DNA of 54,948 nucleotides, taken from JBFWVD01 sp050246915. Its GTDB lineage: Bacteria > Actinomycetota > Acidimicrobiia > Acidimicrobiales > Ilumatobacteraceae. The stretch lies in contig JBFWVD010000035.1 of the NCBI GenBank assembly GCA_050246915.1, forward strand, positions 1 to 54,948, written 5' to 3'. The notes under the pieces are model-generated. The model worked only from the letters and a program-made list of their open reading frames with translations. It had not been told where the DNA came from and did no database searches. This document shows, one piece after another, positions 1 to 9,900 of the stretch (the first letter of the stretch is position 1; every line of letters starts with the position of its first letter). Made by a program: the position numbers and the translations under genes.

Positions 1-807
1 CGCGGCGAGGCTCTCGGCGCGTGCCTTCGTCGCCGCTCGTACGAGGAATTGGCTCGACGCATGTTCAGTCGCAGCCAGGATCGAGGCCACTTTCGCCGCG
101 ACCAGCTGGTCATTGCTCTCTTTCGTCGCATCGGCGGGGACATCGAGGATGTGGGGTTCGACGGGTTGGTAGAGGCCTTCCCGAAGCGCTTGGCGCAAGG
201 GGTAGTAGTAGACAAGCTTGCCGGGCAGACGCTTGCGGTCGCGACGCTGAGGTGTGGCCGTGAGCAGCAACGAGCGGGCGGTGAAGTGTTCGAGGATCGC
301 GTTCCAGGTCGTTGCTGGGGCATGGTGTGCCTCATCGACCACGATGAGGTCGAAGAGGTCCTGGGGCGGGGGCGTGTCGTAGTGAACGGGGCTGATCGAG
401 GCCGGCAGCGCTACAACGACGTCAGCATCTTCGACCGTCACCCAGTCGTCGACGCGGCCAGTCACCTCGCGAACGATCGGGTGGCTTCCATCGTCGGCCG
501 GCAGCGCGCCGATTCGTCGAAGAACGTCCTGAGTGCGGAACCGCTCCACCGTCTGCCGTCGCAGTTCCTGCGTCGGCACTACAACGAGCACCCTCTTCGC
601 CGCGGCAAGGAACGGCGCTGCGAGCGCAATCGCGGTCTTGCCAACGCCGGTGGGCACCGAGATCAGGGGCGCCTCGCTCTCGGCCAGGCTCCACTGCGCT
701 AGGACCGCGCCGAGTGCCGCCAGTTGAGGGCGCCTCCAGCGTGGATCAGCCTCGGACGAGAAGAGCCGGAACTGTCGCCCAGGGTCCAGGTAGTAGCCCG
801 CCACCAT
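1..807 (-). CDS. DEAD/DEAH-box SF2 helicase, C-terminus cut by window edge
   Basis: This is the last gene visible in the minus-strand defence operon; 269 codons are present and the gene runs off the left edge. I translated it by hand because it has no stop in the window. It shows a superfamily 2 helicase core: motif Q-like RRPQLAALGA near residue 26, Walker A PTGVGKT at 52-58, Walker B DEAH at 158-161 and motif III LLTATP at 181-186. The start is ATG with a good Shine-Dalgarno (AGGAG just upstream), 47 bases after the DUF499 gene. As an ATP-driven nucleic-acid translocase in this context it is the likely helicase effector of an Hma/DISARM-like anti-phage system. The motifs are certain; the defence role is inferred from neighbours. 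Confidence 0.85.
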   Translation of the reverse strand, partial: MVAGYYLDPGRQFRLFSSEADPRWRRPQLAALGAVLAQWSLAESEAPLISVPTGVGKTAIALAAPFLAAAKRVLVVVPTQELRRQTVERFRTQDVLRRIGALPADDGSHPIVREVTGRVDDWVTVEDADVVVALPASISPVHYDTPPPQDLFDLIVVDEAHHAPATTWNAILEHFTARSLLLTATPQRRDRKRLPGKLVYYYPLRQALREGLYQPVEPHILDVPADATKESNDQLVAAKVASILAATEHASSQFLVRAATKARAESLAA

Positions 808-854
808 CCACTCCTAGCAAGATTCGCTTGTCGCGGGAGAGAGCGGCGGATCGA

Positions 855-3800
855 TCACTCGAACTCCTGGCTCTTGGCACCGAGCTGGTTTGCGTTTTCG
901 CTGACAACTCGACGAACGCGGTCGTCAAATCCTGTCGACGAAGCGTTGATCTCGAGCGTCAGTTTTACCGCTCCATCTGGGGACGCCTTGAGATGCTCGA
1001 CGACGTTGCGCAAGATCTCCTCGAGCTGCCGGATGGCTCTCACCGAATCAAGCGAGAACTGGCCGTAAAACGACGTTGCGCTTGCGACGACGTGCTCGGT
1101 CTTGCGCGCGCCCGCACCAGTGCCGCTGCCCGCTGCTCTGCTCTCGCTGCTCGACGCATCGCGAGTCGTCGCCTCCGTCTCCGCCGGGATGTCCGCTGGT
1201 TGAGCATCGGCTGTGATCTGTGCCTGCGCTACCTCGGGATGGACGACGAGGCCACTCGGGCGAGCGTTGATGTGCTGGCCGACATCGAGACCAACCCAAC
1301 GGCTTCCGTCGTAGCCCTCGGCATAGGCGAACGTTTCGCGATCCCACGCGATATTGGACACGCCGTCGCTGAGCGCCTTGGCAAGTACCTCGAACGCCGC
1401 GAGGCGCGGTAGGTAGGGGAACTGGCAGTACGCCTTCCACAGCACCTCGACCGAGATGTCTCGGCGATCAGACCACAGCGGGATGCGGTCGAGGTCCATC
1501 CGGACACGCGTGCCGCCATACGCAGTGATCAGCCGCTCCTCAGATTCGAGCTTCCTGGCGATTCGCTCCGGGAGACTCCCGGCACCGGTTGGCTTCGTCT
1601 GGTGCCACCGGATCTCGCGGGTGCCGGGGGTCTGCTCTGGAACGAGTACGTGCTGGTAGGTCTCGGCAATGCGTTGCGTGACGGTTTCATCCGTCTCGCT
1701 GATCTTCGATCGTGCCTGAGCCAAGTCACTCTTGGTCAGCTCCAACCGCTGATCCTCGTGATCCTTGAGAATCGACTTCCATGCGAGGTGCTGGCGAGTG
1801 GCAGTCCGAAGCTCCTGGAGTCGCGCCTCGGAAGGTGCACAGAACACGAGGAGGTTCCGGTTCAGTCGCGGCCCAGCGTTGCGTTGAGCGAGAATCTGCT
1901 CGGCCATGGTGATTGCCGGTGACTCATCGACGTTCGGCACGTGATGCGACGTGGTCGGCAAAACGACGAGGTGCACACCGTCGTCGTCATCGGTGACATC
2001 GCCAGGTCCATCGGGGAACGCATGCACCGCGGCGAACGGTCCTGACGCCCGGCCAGCTTGAAGTCGGCGTTTGATGTCGTCATCTGCGTTGTCGTCGGTG
2101 ACGTTCGAGTTCGCTCTGTCGGCTGCGAGACGGGTGATGTTCGCCCGAAGGGAGTACCAGTACTGCGCTCCGTCGACATACAGGTAGGTGGCATCCCCGG
2201 ACAGTCGTCGCAGAGCGTCTGCGAATGTCCCAGGCGCCTCGCCGGGCTGGGCCACGCCGAGCGTGATCAGCTTGATGTCGATCCCTCGCCGCGCTTCCTC
2301 ACGGGGAGCCGACGCAAGATAAACAGCGCGCGCAACGCGTCGAGTTGCCGAGTAGCGACCAAGGTTTCGGTTCTCCTGGTCGAGCCGGAGCGGGAGCGCG
2401 TTGGCACCGTCGATGTCACTGCGGATCACCGGATCCCAGCCGTCGTCGAGGTACTTCGTGAGTTCCGACGCGACACGCGCCTCATCCATCGGAATCGTGC
2501 CCGGCATTATCAACAGGTTCTGATCACCGCGCTGCCACAAGGTGGAGATCACCGTCGCCATCAACCGCAGCACGCCACGAGTGCGCTGGAAGCGATCCAA
2601 CGTGGACCAGTCCTTGTACAGACGATCGAACAGCTCCGGGTGGATCGGATACGACAATTCCATCCGGCGTCGGTACTCCGCCTCTCGGACCTCACTCGGG
2701 AAGTCGGCAGGCTTGTCGCGGTAGTAGTCGCAGAACGCTTTGATCACGCCATCCCGAACTCGTGCGTTCTCGGCCGTCATTGGCTCGAACAGCCGCCGGC
2801 GAACGATCTCGAAGCTCTCATCGTCCTCCGCTGGCTTCCAGGGAGCCGATGTCCGACGCACCACGTTCCGCAGACGAGCCAACGCGTCCTGCCCCCTGTC
2901 GCCACCTACCTCGATGTCACTGGCCGGGATCGACACCAGAACGACGACATTCGATACAGCGGCGGCAGCCTCCGTGAGCGCCTGAGCGAAGGTGAACTGG
3001 GTGTCGAAGTGACCACCGACAAGAGTCGGTTCGCTCTCTCGGGCAGGGAGTTGTCGGGCGTACGCGACCCACTCATCAATGAGCACGATCGATGGCCCGG
3101 CGAGCCGAAACAACTCGATCAGCTTGTTGCCCGGACTCGAGCCAGACAGATCCTCCGCCTCGACCAACCGATAGCCATCAACACCGGCAAGCTGGTAAGC
3201 GATCTCGCCCCACAGCGTGTGCACTCTCGTGCCATCTGGCTTCACGGAAGGCGAGGCCGCCGAAACCCATTGCCCTACAACTACCGCGCGTCTGACCGAG
3301 GCCGGCAACGACAGGTTGCTCTCAGCGAAGAGCTCGCCAACGCCGGGCAGATCAGCAGCTTTCTTCCCAGAGGCAAGGTGGTACAGCGCGATCATCGAGT
3401 GGGTCTTGCCACCACCGAAGTTGGTCTGCAAGTCGATGACCGGGTCACCGCCATCGCCGCTGAGCCGACGCGCTGCACCGGTCAGCAGCTCGCGAAGACC
3501 ATTCGTCAAGTAGGTGCGCCCGAAGAACGCGACCGGGTCCTGGTACTCACTGTCGGCGTTGCCCGTAGCAACCTGGTAGAGGTCGGCGGCGAATTCGGCC
3601 TGCTCGAATCGACCGCTCGCTACGTCGGCATGCGGCGTGATGACGTCACGCCAGGGAGCCAACCCCTTCAAGGGCTCGCCCTCGGTGGGCTTCGCGGCTG
3701 TCTTGCGCCGTTCACTACGTGCTTGCTCGTCGAACAGTTGACGCTGGAGGTCGCGCTTCAGGGCCTGCACCGTCTTGAGTTGGTCGGTGGCGCTGAACGC

Positions 3801-4148
3801 CTGCAGCAGTCGCTCGGCGGTATCAAGCATGCGATACGAATCGTCCGTCGAAAACTGGCCTTGGTGTGCCCACGTGTTGCGGAAGTCGCGGAGCTCGCTC
3901 GTGTAGGCCCGTTCCGCTTGACCCAGCCGTTGACGCCACACCTCCTGCCAGGTGTTCTGCATCCCCTTCAGCAGAAAGATGAGGTCATTGGGGTCGGGCA
4001 TCCCCGCCGCGCCCTTGTCGCGCGAGTGCACCTCGGCGAGCCAGCCGTCGCCGTACGCGGCCTTCCATGCGACCTCACAGATCGGTCCGATTCCGTCGCG
4101 TACGGCGTCGAGCCCGCGCCCGACGCGCTCGTTGTGCGGCATGACCAT
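855..4148 (-). CDS. DUF499-type ATPase with N-terminal Swt1-family HEPN domain (Hma-like defence)
   Basis: This large protein (1097 aa) belongs to the DUF499 ATPase family found next to DUF1156 methylases in anti-phage loci. The first ~130 residues look like a Swt1-family HEPN domain with an Rx4H motif (RNTWAH, 90-95), the usual catalytic pair of HEPN ribonucleases. The ATPase part has a Walker A NFGGGKTH at 243-250 and a Walker B IVLIDEW at ~354-360. The first of two in-frame ATGs (4148 and 4142) is chosen because GGGAG lies 10 bases upstream. It sits 38 bases after the methylase gene and 47 before the helicase, so it is co-transcribed. By family it is the ATPase of a Helicase-Methylase-ATPase (Hma) system. 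Whether the HEPN domain cuts RNA is an inference. Confidence 0.88.
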   Translation of the reverse strand: MVMPHNERVGRGLDAVRDGIGPICEVAWKAAYGDGWLAEVHSRDKGAAGMPDPNDLIFLLKGMQNTWQEVWRQRLGQAERAYTSELRDFRNTWAHQGQFSTDDSYRMLDTAERLLQAFSATDQLKTVQALKRDLQRQLFDEQARSERRKTAAKPTEGEPLKGLAPWRDVITPHADVASGRFEQAEFAADLYQVATGNADSEYQDPVAFFGRTYLTNGLRELLTGAARRLSGDGGDPVIDLQTNFGGGKTHSMIALYHLASGKKAADLPGVGELFAESNLSLPASVRRAVVVGQWVSAASPSVKPDGTRVHTLWGEIAYQLAGVDGYRLVEAEDLSGSSPGNKLIELFRLAGPSIVLIDEWVAYARQLPARESEPTLVGGHFDTQFTFAQALTEAAAAVSNVVVLVSIPASDIEVGGDRGQDALARLRNVVRRTSAPWKPAEDDESFEIVRRRLFEPMTAENARVRDGVIKAFCDYYRDKPADFPSEVREAEYRRRMELSYPIHPELFDRLYKDWSTLDRFQRTRGVLRLMATVISTLWQRGDQNLLIMPGTIPMDEARVASELTKYLDDGWDPVIRSDIDGANALPLRLDQENRNLGRYSATRRVARAVYLASAPREEARRGIDIKLITLGVAQPGEAPGTFADALRRLSGDATYLYVDGAQYWYSLRANITRLAADRANSNVTDDNADDDIKRRLQAGRASGPFAAVHAFPDGPGDVTDDDDGVHLVVLPTTSHHVPNVDESPAITMAEQILAQRNAGPRLNRNLLVFCAPSEARLQELRTATRQHLAWKSILKDHEDQRLELTKSDLAQARSKISETDETVTQRIAETYQHVLVPEQTPGTREIRWHQTKPTGAGSLPERIARKLESEERLITAYGGTRVRMDLDRIPLWSDRRDISVEVLWKAYCQFPYLPRLAAFEVLAKALSDGVSNIAWDRETFAYAEGYDGSRWVGLDVGQHINARPSGLVVHPEVAQAQITADAQPADIPAETEATTRDASSSESRAAGSGTGAGARKTEHVVASATSFYGQFSLDSVRAIRQLEEILRNVVEHLKASPDGAVKLTLEINASSTGFDDRVRRVVSENANQLGAKSQEFE

Positions 4149-4186
4149 CTTTAATCAGCTCCCTACGTCCGTCTCAGGCACGAGCA

Positions 4187-6934
4187 TCAGAACAACCGCT
4201 CTTCGTTGCTTGTATGCACTCCAGCTGCAGCGAGACGGCTGAGCTCCGGCCACGCGCTGACCAACATGTTGTAGGCGCCACCTTCCTCTGCCCACTTCTT
4301 GCGCTCGCAGACGCCATAGAGAAGGTAGGCGAGCTGCCGCGCTCGATCCCCAAATCCGACGCCGATCCGTGCGAGTAGCGCCGCGGCATCAGTTTCCGAC
4401 GACTCAAGCGCGCGGATCAGATGTTGCGTCCCCTCCCACACCGTGAGCCGAGAGTCCGAAGCGGGGTCCCACGAGGGTGGAAGCTCGTGACGCTCCACGA
4501 GTCGCACCTTTCCATCGCGGCTCGCCGCGACGCCGGCCTGAACGACACCGGCGACGGTGGTGTCCTTAGCCCGGGCTAACAGGTCAGCATCGCCGAACCC
4601 GCCGAGAGAGTGACCGAACTGCTCGAACCAGGTCAACGCAAATCTGGTATCCGCATCGAATTCCGACTCCTCACCATTGAGGATCTCCGAGAGTGCCTCG
4701 TTGATGAGGCTGAGGGCGACACGAACGGACATCGAGCGGCCGTCGGCCTCGACGACACGCGAGTAGCGCGAGAAAATCGCAATTCCAGGACCTATGGCCG
4801 ACTGCGCGAGGTCCACCGGCGCGATGTTCTCTGCCTGAAGCAGCCTGATGGCCGGCTCCATCTCGAGGCGGAGGGCGCCGACAAACTCTCTACGGGTAGC
4901 CATCGGCGCGGTCTCGTTCCGCTGCCGACAAGCGAGAACAACTGATGACGCGAGCGAGTTGCGTCCGAAGTTACGAACACCTCCCGATCGCTCAGTTCGG
5001 AAGGGCCAGGTTGCGGAAACAGTGAGACCTGAGTCAAGGAGTCCCTGCAGAAACGTCTCCCAGCCAGTCGAGGTTTGACCATCCTGCGTCGATTCCGTTG
5101 CTTTGAAGGCGTAAAAGAGCACCGCAGGGAAACGCCTGTCCTGATGCGCCTGAACCTTCCCAAAAAACTCACGCATTCCAGACTCAAAATGCTGATAGGC
5201 AGCGTCTCGGGAACCCGCTCTGCCCGGATCGGCGATCAGCTCGTCGGTCTTGGGGGTTAGGAGGGTGGCGCATTCGTCCGGCCAGACCTCGGCGAGGTTG
5301 CGTCTCATCCACGTGTAGTAGAGATCGGAAAGATCCGCATAGCCAATGTTGTCGTAATATGGCGGGTCGGTCGCGACGAGACATCGGTCAAACTCGGACA
5401 CTCTTGCCCTGGCATCGCGCTGAACGACATCGGCCTCGCCGTCAGTGGGTAGCGCCAGCAGTGCTTTTGTAACCCATTCAATTTGTGACGACCAGCCGCC
5501 GCCCCCAGCCGACAGCGGGTTGGCCTCCACATACACCCACGTCATTTGGACAGTTTGCATGCGAAATACGTGCTCAACCGTCTCGGCAATTGAGTTCCAT
5601 ATCGAGAGAGTGTTCCAGCGACCGGCGCATCGGTCGATCACGAAGGCTAGAAGGGTTGCGACCGCGTCGGCGTAGGCGAGTGCTCCACTACCTCCGTCTC
5701 GGAGACGGCGATCATCGCTGGGAAAACTCGTCGCGGCTTTGAGGATCTCGACGCGCACTTCGGGGAGTAGGTTCGAAAGTACGTCAAGGGCTTGAAGCTG
5801 TCTCGCACCGTAAATTGATTGCCATGTTGTGAGCCCGTAGGCCTGGACACGAAAACCGAGCCCCTTGCCCGCCGGTGGTAGGTCGCCACTGATCACACCT
5901 GAGAGCGGCGCGTCAACCATCACTCTGTCCTCGGTCGACGGCGACAAGTAAACCTTGCCACGATCGCCCTCGGCGACGACGGCTATCAACGCACAACCCA
6001 TTCGGCCTGCGAGCGCCTCCTGCTTGATGTACTCGTTTGAGATCGCGGTACCCGTGGCAACACATGTTCCCTTACCGTCCGCCACCGTCGGTTCGGCAGG
6101 CATGCCTCCTTCCCGGACCTCGTAGGACACGCTTCGCGTCTCCTGGTTCACGATTGGTTGGACCCAGATCATGGGCTTCTTCGGCTTCTTCAGAAGTATC
6201 CACGAACCCGCAAGCGGGACCTCACCAGCCCACGACGGGTCAGGTGACCGAACCGTTCGAACCCATATCCACGCGAGAGGATTCGCCTTCTGTCCTTCGG
6301 CGGTCGTCGGCTTGGGATACAGGTGACCGACTCGGGCGGTGAGCTGTTGCTGCATCCACCCCGCGTATGCCTCGACGTCAGCTACGAGCCCGCGCGCTCC
6401 TTCCCACAGGCCCTGGCGAGCAGCAGCATCGGAGTGGACTGGGTGAACACCAGCAAAGCGACTCGGTATCTGAAGCATTGCCCTTTGGATTAGCACCGAC
6501 ACAGGATTTAGGTCGCCCGAAGCTGTGGGGAGTCCGAGTCGAAGCGATTCCAGTGGAATTGTCCCGCCACCACCGAAGGGGTCAAGGACAGTCGGGACCG
6601 CGCCGTCACACGATCGCTCGATCTCCGCGCGGGCCTCACGCAATATTCGATCATTCGTTGTGGCGTCCCAAGTCACCAGCCGTTCAAGGATGCCGAAGAG
6701 ACGAGTCCGTTCCTCGAGCTGCTCCGCATCGGTCGGAAACAAGTCAGCGTGAGCTGATGGATCGTCAACCAACGATGCCCAGAGGATGGCACGCGCAGCG
6801 CCGAGTGGACGGCGCGCCCACCACAGGTGAAGTGTCGACGGATGCCCTTGTCGAATTGACTTCTCGCGCACCGAATGCTCGTTGATGGCGGCCAGCGGTA
6901 GGGCGACCTCGATGAGCTTCTTCTTGTACGTCAC
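4187..6934 (-). CDS. DUF1156 DNA adenine methyltransferase (Hma-like defence)
   Basis: The N-terminus (KKLIEVALPLAAINEHS, then HPSTLHLWWARRPL at 31-44) is the DUF1156 signature. The SAM-binding motif DPFGGGGT is at 118-125 and the catalytic motif DPPY at 523-526, typical of N6-adenine methyltransferases with an insertion between the motifs. At 915 aa it has the usual length for the family. It probably methylates host DNA so that the companion helicases and ATPase can tell self from phage DNA. Its start overlaps the stop of the SNF2 helicase by four bases (ATGA), showing translational coupling. The target sequence cannot be read from the DNA. The methylase call is firm; modification as a self-marker is inferred from DISARM and Hma systems. 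Confidence 0.9.
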   Translation of the reverse strand: MTYKKKLIEVALPLAAINEHSVREKSIRQGHPSTLHLWWARRPLGAARAILWASLVDDPSAHADLFPTDAEQLEERTRLFGILERLVTWDATTNDRILREARAEIERSCDGAVPTVLDPFGGGGTIPLESLRLGLPTASGDLNPVSVLIQRAMLQIPSRFAGVHPVHSDAAARQGLWEGARGLVADVEAYAGWMQQQLTARVGHLYPKPTTAEGQKANPLAWIWVRTVRSPDPSWAGEVPLAGSWILLKKPKKPMIWVQPIVNQETRSVSYEVREGGMPAEPTVADGKGTCVATGTAISNEYIKQEALAGRMGCALIAVVAEGDRGKVYLSPSTEDRVMVDAPLSGVISGDLPPAGKGLGFRVQAYGLTTWQSIYGARQLQALDVLSNLLPEVRVEILKAATSFPSDDRRLRDGGSGALAYADAVATLLAFVIDRCAGRWNTLSIWNSIAETVEHVFRMQTVQMTWVYVEANPLSAGGGGWSSQIEWVTKALLALPTDGEADVVQRDARARVSEFDRCLVATDPPYYDNIGYADLSDLYYTWMRRNLAEVWPDECATLLTPKTDELIADPGRAGSRDAAYQHFESGMREFFGKVQAHQDRRFPAVLFYAFKATESTQDGQTSTGWETFLQGLLDSGLTVSATWPFRTERSGGVRNFGRNSLASSVVLACRQRNETAPMATRREFVGALRLEMEPAIRLLQAENIAPVDLAQSAIGPGIAIFSRYSRVVEADGRSMSVRVALSLINEALSEILNGEESEFDADTRFALTWFEQFGHSLGGFGDADLLARAKDTTVAGVVQAGVAASRDGKVRLVERHELPPSWDPASDSRLTVWEGTQHLIRALESSETDAAALLARIGVGFGDRARQLAYLLYGVCERKKWAEEGGAYNMLVSAWPELSRLAAAGVHTSNEERLF

Positions 6935-9900
6935 TGTGGCTCCACTGCGTAGGGCATGAGCTCGACAACGTTGAGCGGCACGTAGGTCTGAGCGAAGTGC
7001 AACTCGTAAGAGTCGAACGGTCGGATGAAGTACCGGACGATGATGTCTTCAGCGTGATCGTTCGGCACACGGACGACGGCGAGCCGGAATCGTTCGGGGT
7101 TCTGCTTGGCCTGTCGCACCTGCCGGGCACGGACCTTGATCTCGGGGTTGGCAGGTCGGTGTCCCTTGACCTCGATCTGGTAGACGACGCCAGTTGCGGG
7201 GTCCTCGGAGAGGATGTCGAACCCGGGGTTGTTGTGGTCCTGCTCGACCGGAATTCGCCCAAGTGCTCGTTCAGCTGCAAGGACGGCAGCCACCGCCAGC
7301 CGATCGGTCTCTGCCGCAACCTCTGGGTCGATCTCGATGACCTCAAGTCCTCCGAGACGGTCGACAAGCCCTTGGGGCACAACGAGCGCCGCGGCAACAA
7401 CAGTTGGAGCGTGGTTGACGACGTCGGCTTCGATGTCGAGCTCGCGAATCCGTCTGGTCTTGCGGGCTTCAAGGTCGTCGGCTCGCTGACGGGCGCGACC
7501 CGAGTTGAGGCGGGGCTTCTTGCCATGGAGCTCTTGCTGTTTCAACTCCGCGGCGCGTGTATCCCAGTATCGGATCTCACTGTTCAGGCGTTCCTCGACA
7601 GCTCGACGGGTACGTTCGATGCGGGCCTTGGTGACCTCGGCGACCTCAGCGAAGTGTGGTGATGCGAGGTTGGCGGTGGCCCAGCTACGAGCGGTCTGGT
7701 CAACGCCGTCGTCTCCCCAGCGAGTATCGAGGTCGGCCAGGAGTTGCCGTGTGTTGGCGTCGAGTGGTTCGTAGTTGAGGTACGGCTCGGCGCCGGGGTC
7801 GGTGATGTCTCCGGCTTCGGTGACTTCGACGAACTGAAAGCGGCGCGAGATGACCTTACGGGTGCCGTGTTCAAGACGGCCGTCGGTGATGGTGTGCTCG
7901 AGGTAGATCAGCAATCGAACGGTGTCGCCCTCGTCGGCTGGGTCGATGAACGTGGTGCCGGCCGACAGGGTGGCGCCATAGCGATCAAGTGTCGCGGCGA
8001 TCAGTGCGTTGAGGAGTGGGTGGCCGGGGCTGAGCAACTCGGCACGAATGCTTCCCTGTCCTGTGCTGATGCGGTCCTTGTCGAACGTGACTCGCTCATA
8101 GGCCGTCAGGAGCGGGCCGCCTGCCGCGACCTCACGGTCGCGTGATCGGACGGTCGCGGGAACTCGGGTGACCTCGAAACGGCCGGCCTCGCGTGGGGCG
8201 ATACGACCTCCGACGTCGTCAAGCGCAGCCGTGAAGAACGCTTGGATGAAACCGGGTTGGAGCTTGCGGGATAGGGCCTCTTCCATGCGATGGCGGATCT
8301 CGCTGATGCTCGAAGCGTCGAGCACATTCGACGCCAGAGCGCGTTCGTCGAGCACCGTCTTGAGGCGGTTGCCGATCTCGGAATCGATGACCTCGTCAAC
8401 CTTGGCGAGCACTGCGGGGTCTTTGCCGTAGCGGATCGCTTCGAGCAGTAGCTCTTGGAGCGACCGATTGATCTCAGAGTCTCCGAGAACGTCGTAAATC
8501 TGGTCGCCGTACAGGCCGCGTTGTTGTTCGATCTTGGCGAACAAGCGTTGGAACACCATGCCCTCGCGGGTGCCATGCGCAACGAGATTCCACAAGTGGC
8601 AGATCTGCTCCTGGCCGATGCGATGGATACGGCCGAAGCGCTGCTCGATCCGGTTCGGGTTCCAGGGGAGGTCGTAGTTGACCATCAGGTTCGCCCGTTG
8701 CAGATTCACGCCCTCGCCGGCAGCATCGGTGGCGACGAGGATCTTGACAGCTGGGTCGTTGCGGAAGGCATCCTGCACGCGCCGGCGGTCCTCGCGCTTC
8801 ACTCCACCATGGATGACTACGACTGCTTCCTCGCGACCGAGGAGCGTGCGGATCTTGCCCTCGAGATAGTTGAGTGTGTCACGGTGCTCGGTGAAGACGA
8901 TCAGCTTGCGCGGCTCGCCCGGCGTGTTGAACTCGTCGGACTGCAAGATGTCGCGCAGCTCCACCCACTTGCGGTCCTGTCCTGAGGCCCGCAGATCGGC
9001 GGCGAGCATTTCCAGGACGCGTAGCTCGGTGATTTCGCGTTCGAGTTCGACGAGTGACTCCACGCTCATGGCGTTCTCGATCGCTTCGTCTTCGAGTTGC
9101 TCGAACTCTTCTGCGTCGAAGTCGTCGCTGTCGAAACCGTCTGGGTCTGCCAGGCGGCCAGCGAGTCGTTGCACCTCGCCTAAGTGGCCCGCCTTCTGTG
9201 CTTGCAGTAACTGCACGGTCAGCTTTTCTTTGCGGCGTCGCAGCGAGTGGAAGATCGCGTCGGGCGACGATGCGAGCCGTCGCTGCAATGCAGCCAAGGC
9301 GAAACCGACCGCGAGCCCCCGTCGACGATCGCCGCCCTGTTCCATCGCCTGGGCTCGACCCATGCCGTCTCGGACGTAGGAGCTGACAGCTTCGTAGAGG
9401 CGCATCTCGTCGGCGGTCAGGTCGTAGTTGACCGTCGTCGCCCGCCGCTCGCGGAACAGCCGCTTGCCCTCGAAGGTGAGCAGGTTCTCCTTCACGTACC
9501 GCCGCATCATGTCCGACACATCGGGAAGGTTCTTCGCGTGGCGCAGCTTGCCTGCGAAGCGGTCCGGATCAAGCAGCGACAGGAACAGCAGGAAGTCCTC
9601 GTTGCTTCCGTTGTGCGGGGTCGCGGTCAACAGCAGCAGGTTCCGTGCCCGATCACGGACGAGCTCACCGAGTTGGAAGCGCAGCGTCTTGGTCACGTCG
9701 TCGCCGTAGAGGCGAGCTGACATCTTGTGCGCTTCATCAACGATGACAAGATCCCAGTCGGTGACCGCCAGCTTCGCTTGTAGGTCCTCGCTACGGGACA
9801 GCTGGTCGAGACGGGCGATCAGCAGGTTGCGTTCCTGGAACGGGTTGCCGGTTCGGGCGGCCTCAACCATGTCCCGACTCAACATGTCGAAGCGCAGATC

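Noticed and set aside
2058..4154. Long plus-strand open frame of 698 codons opposite the DUF499 gene
   Set aside because: It is antisense to a clear ATPase with motifs; the composition (R, V, A-rich without motifs) is that of a shadow in high-GC DNA.
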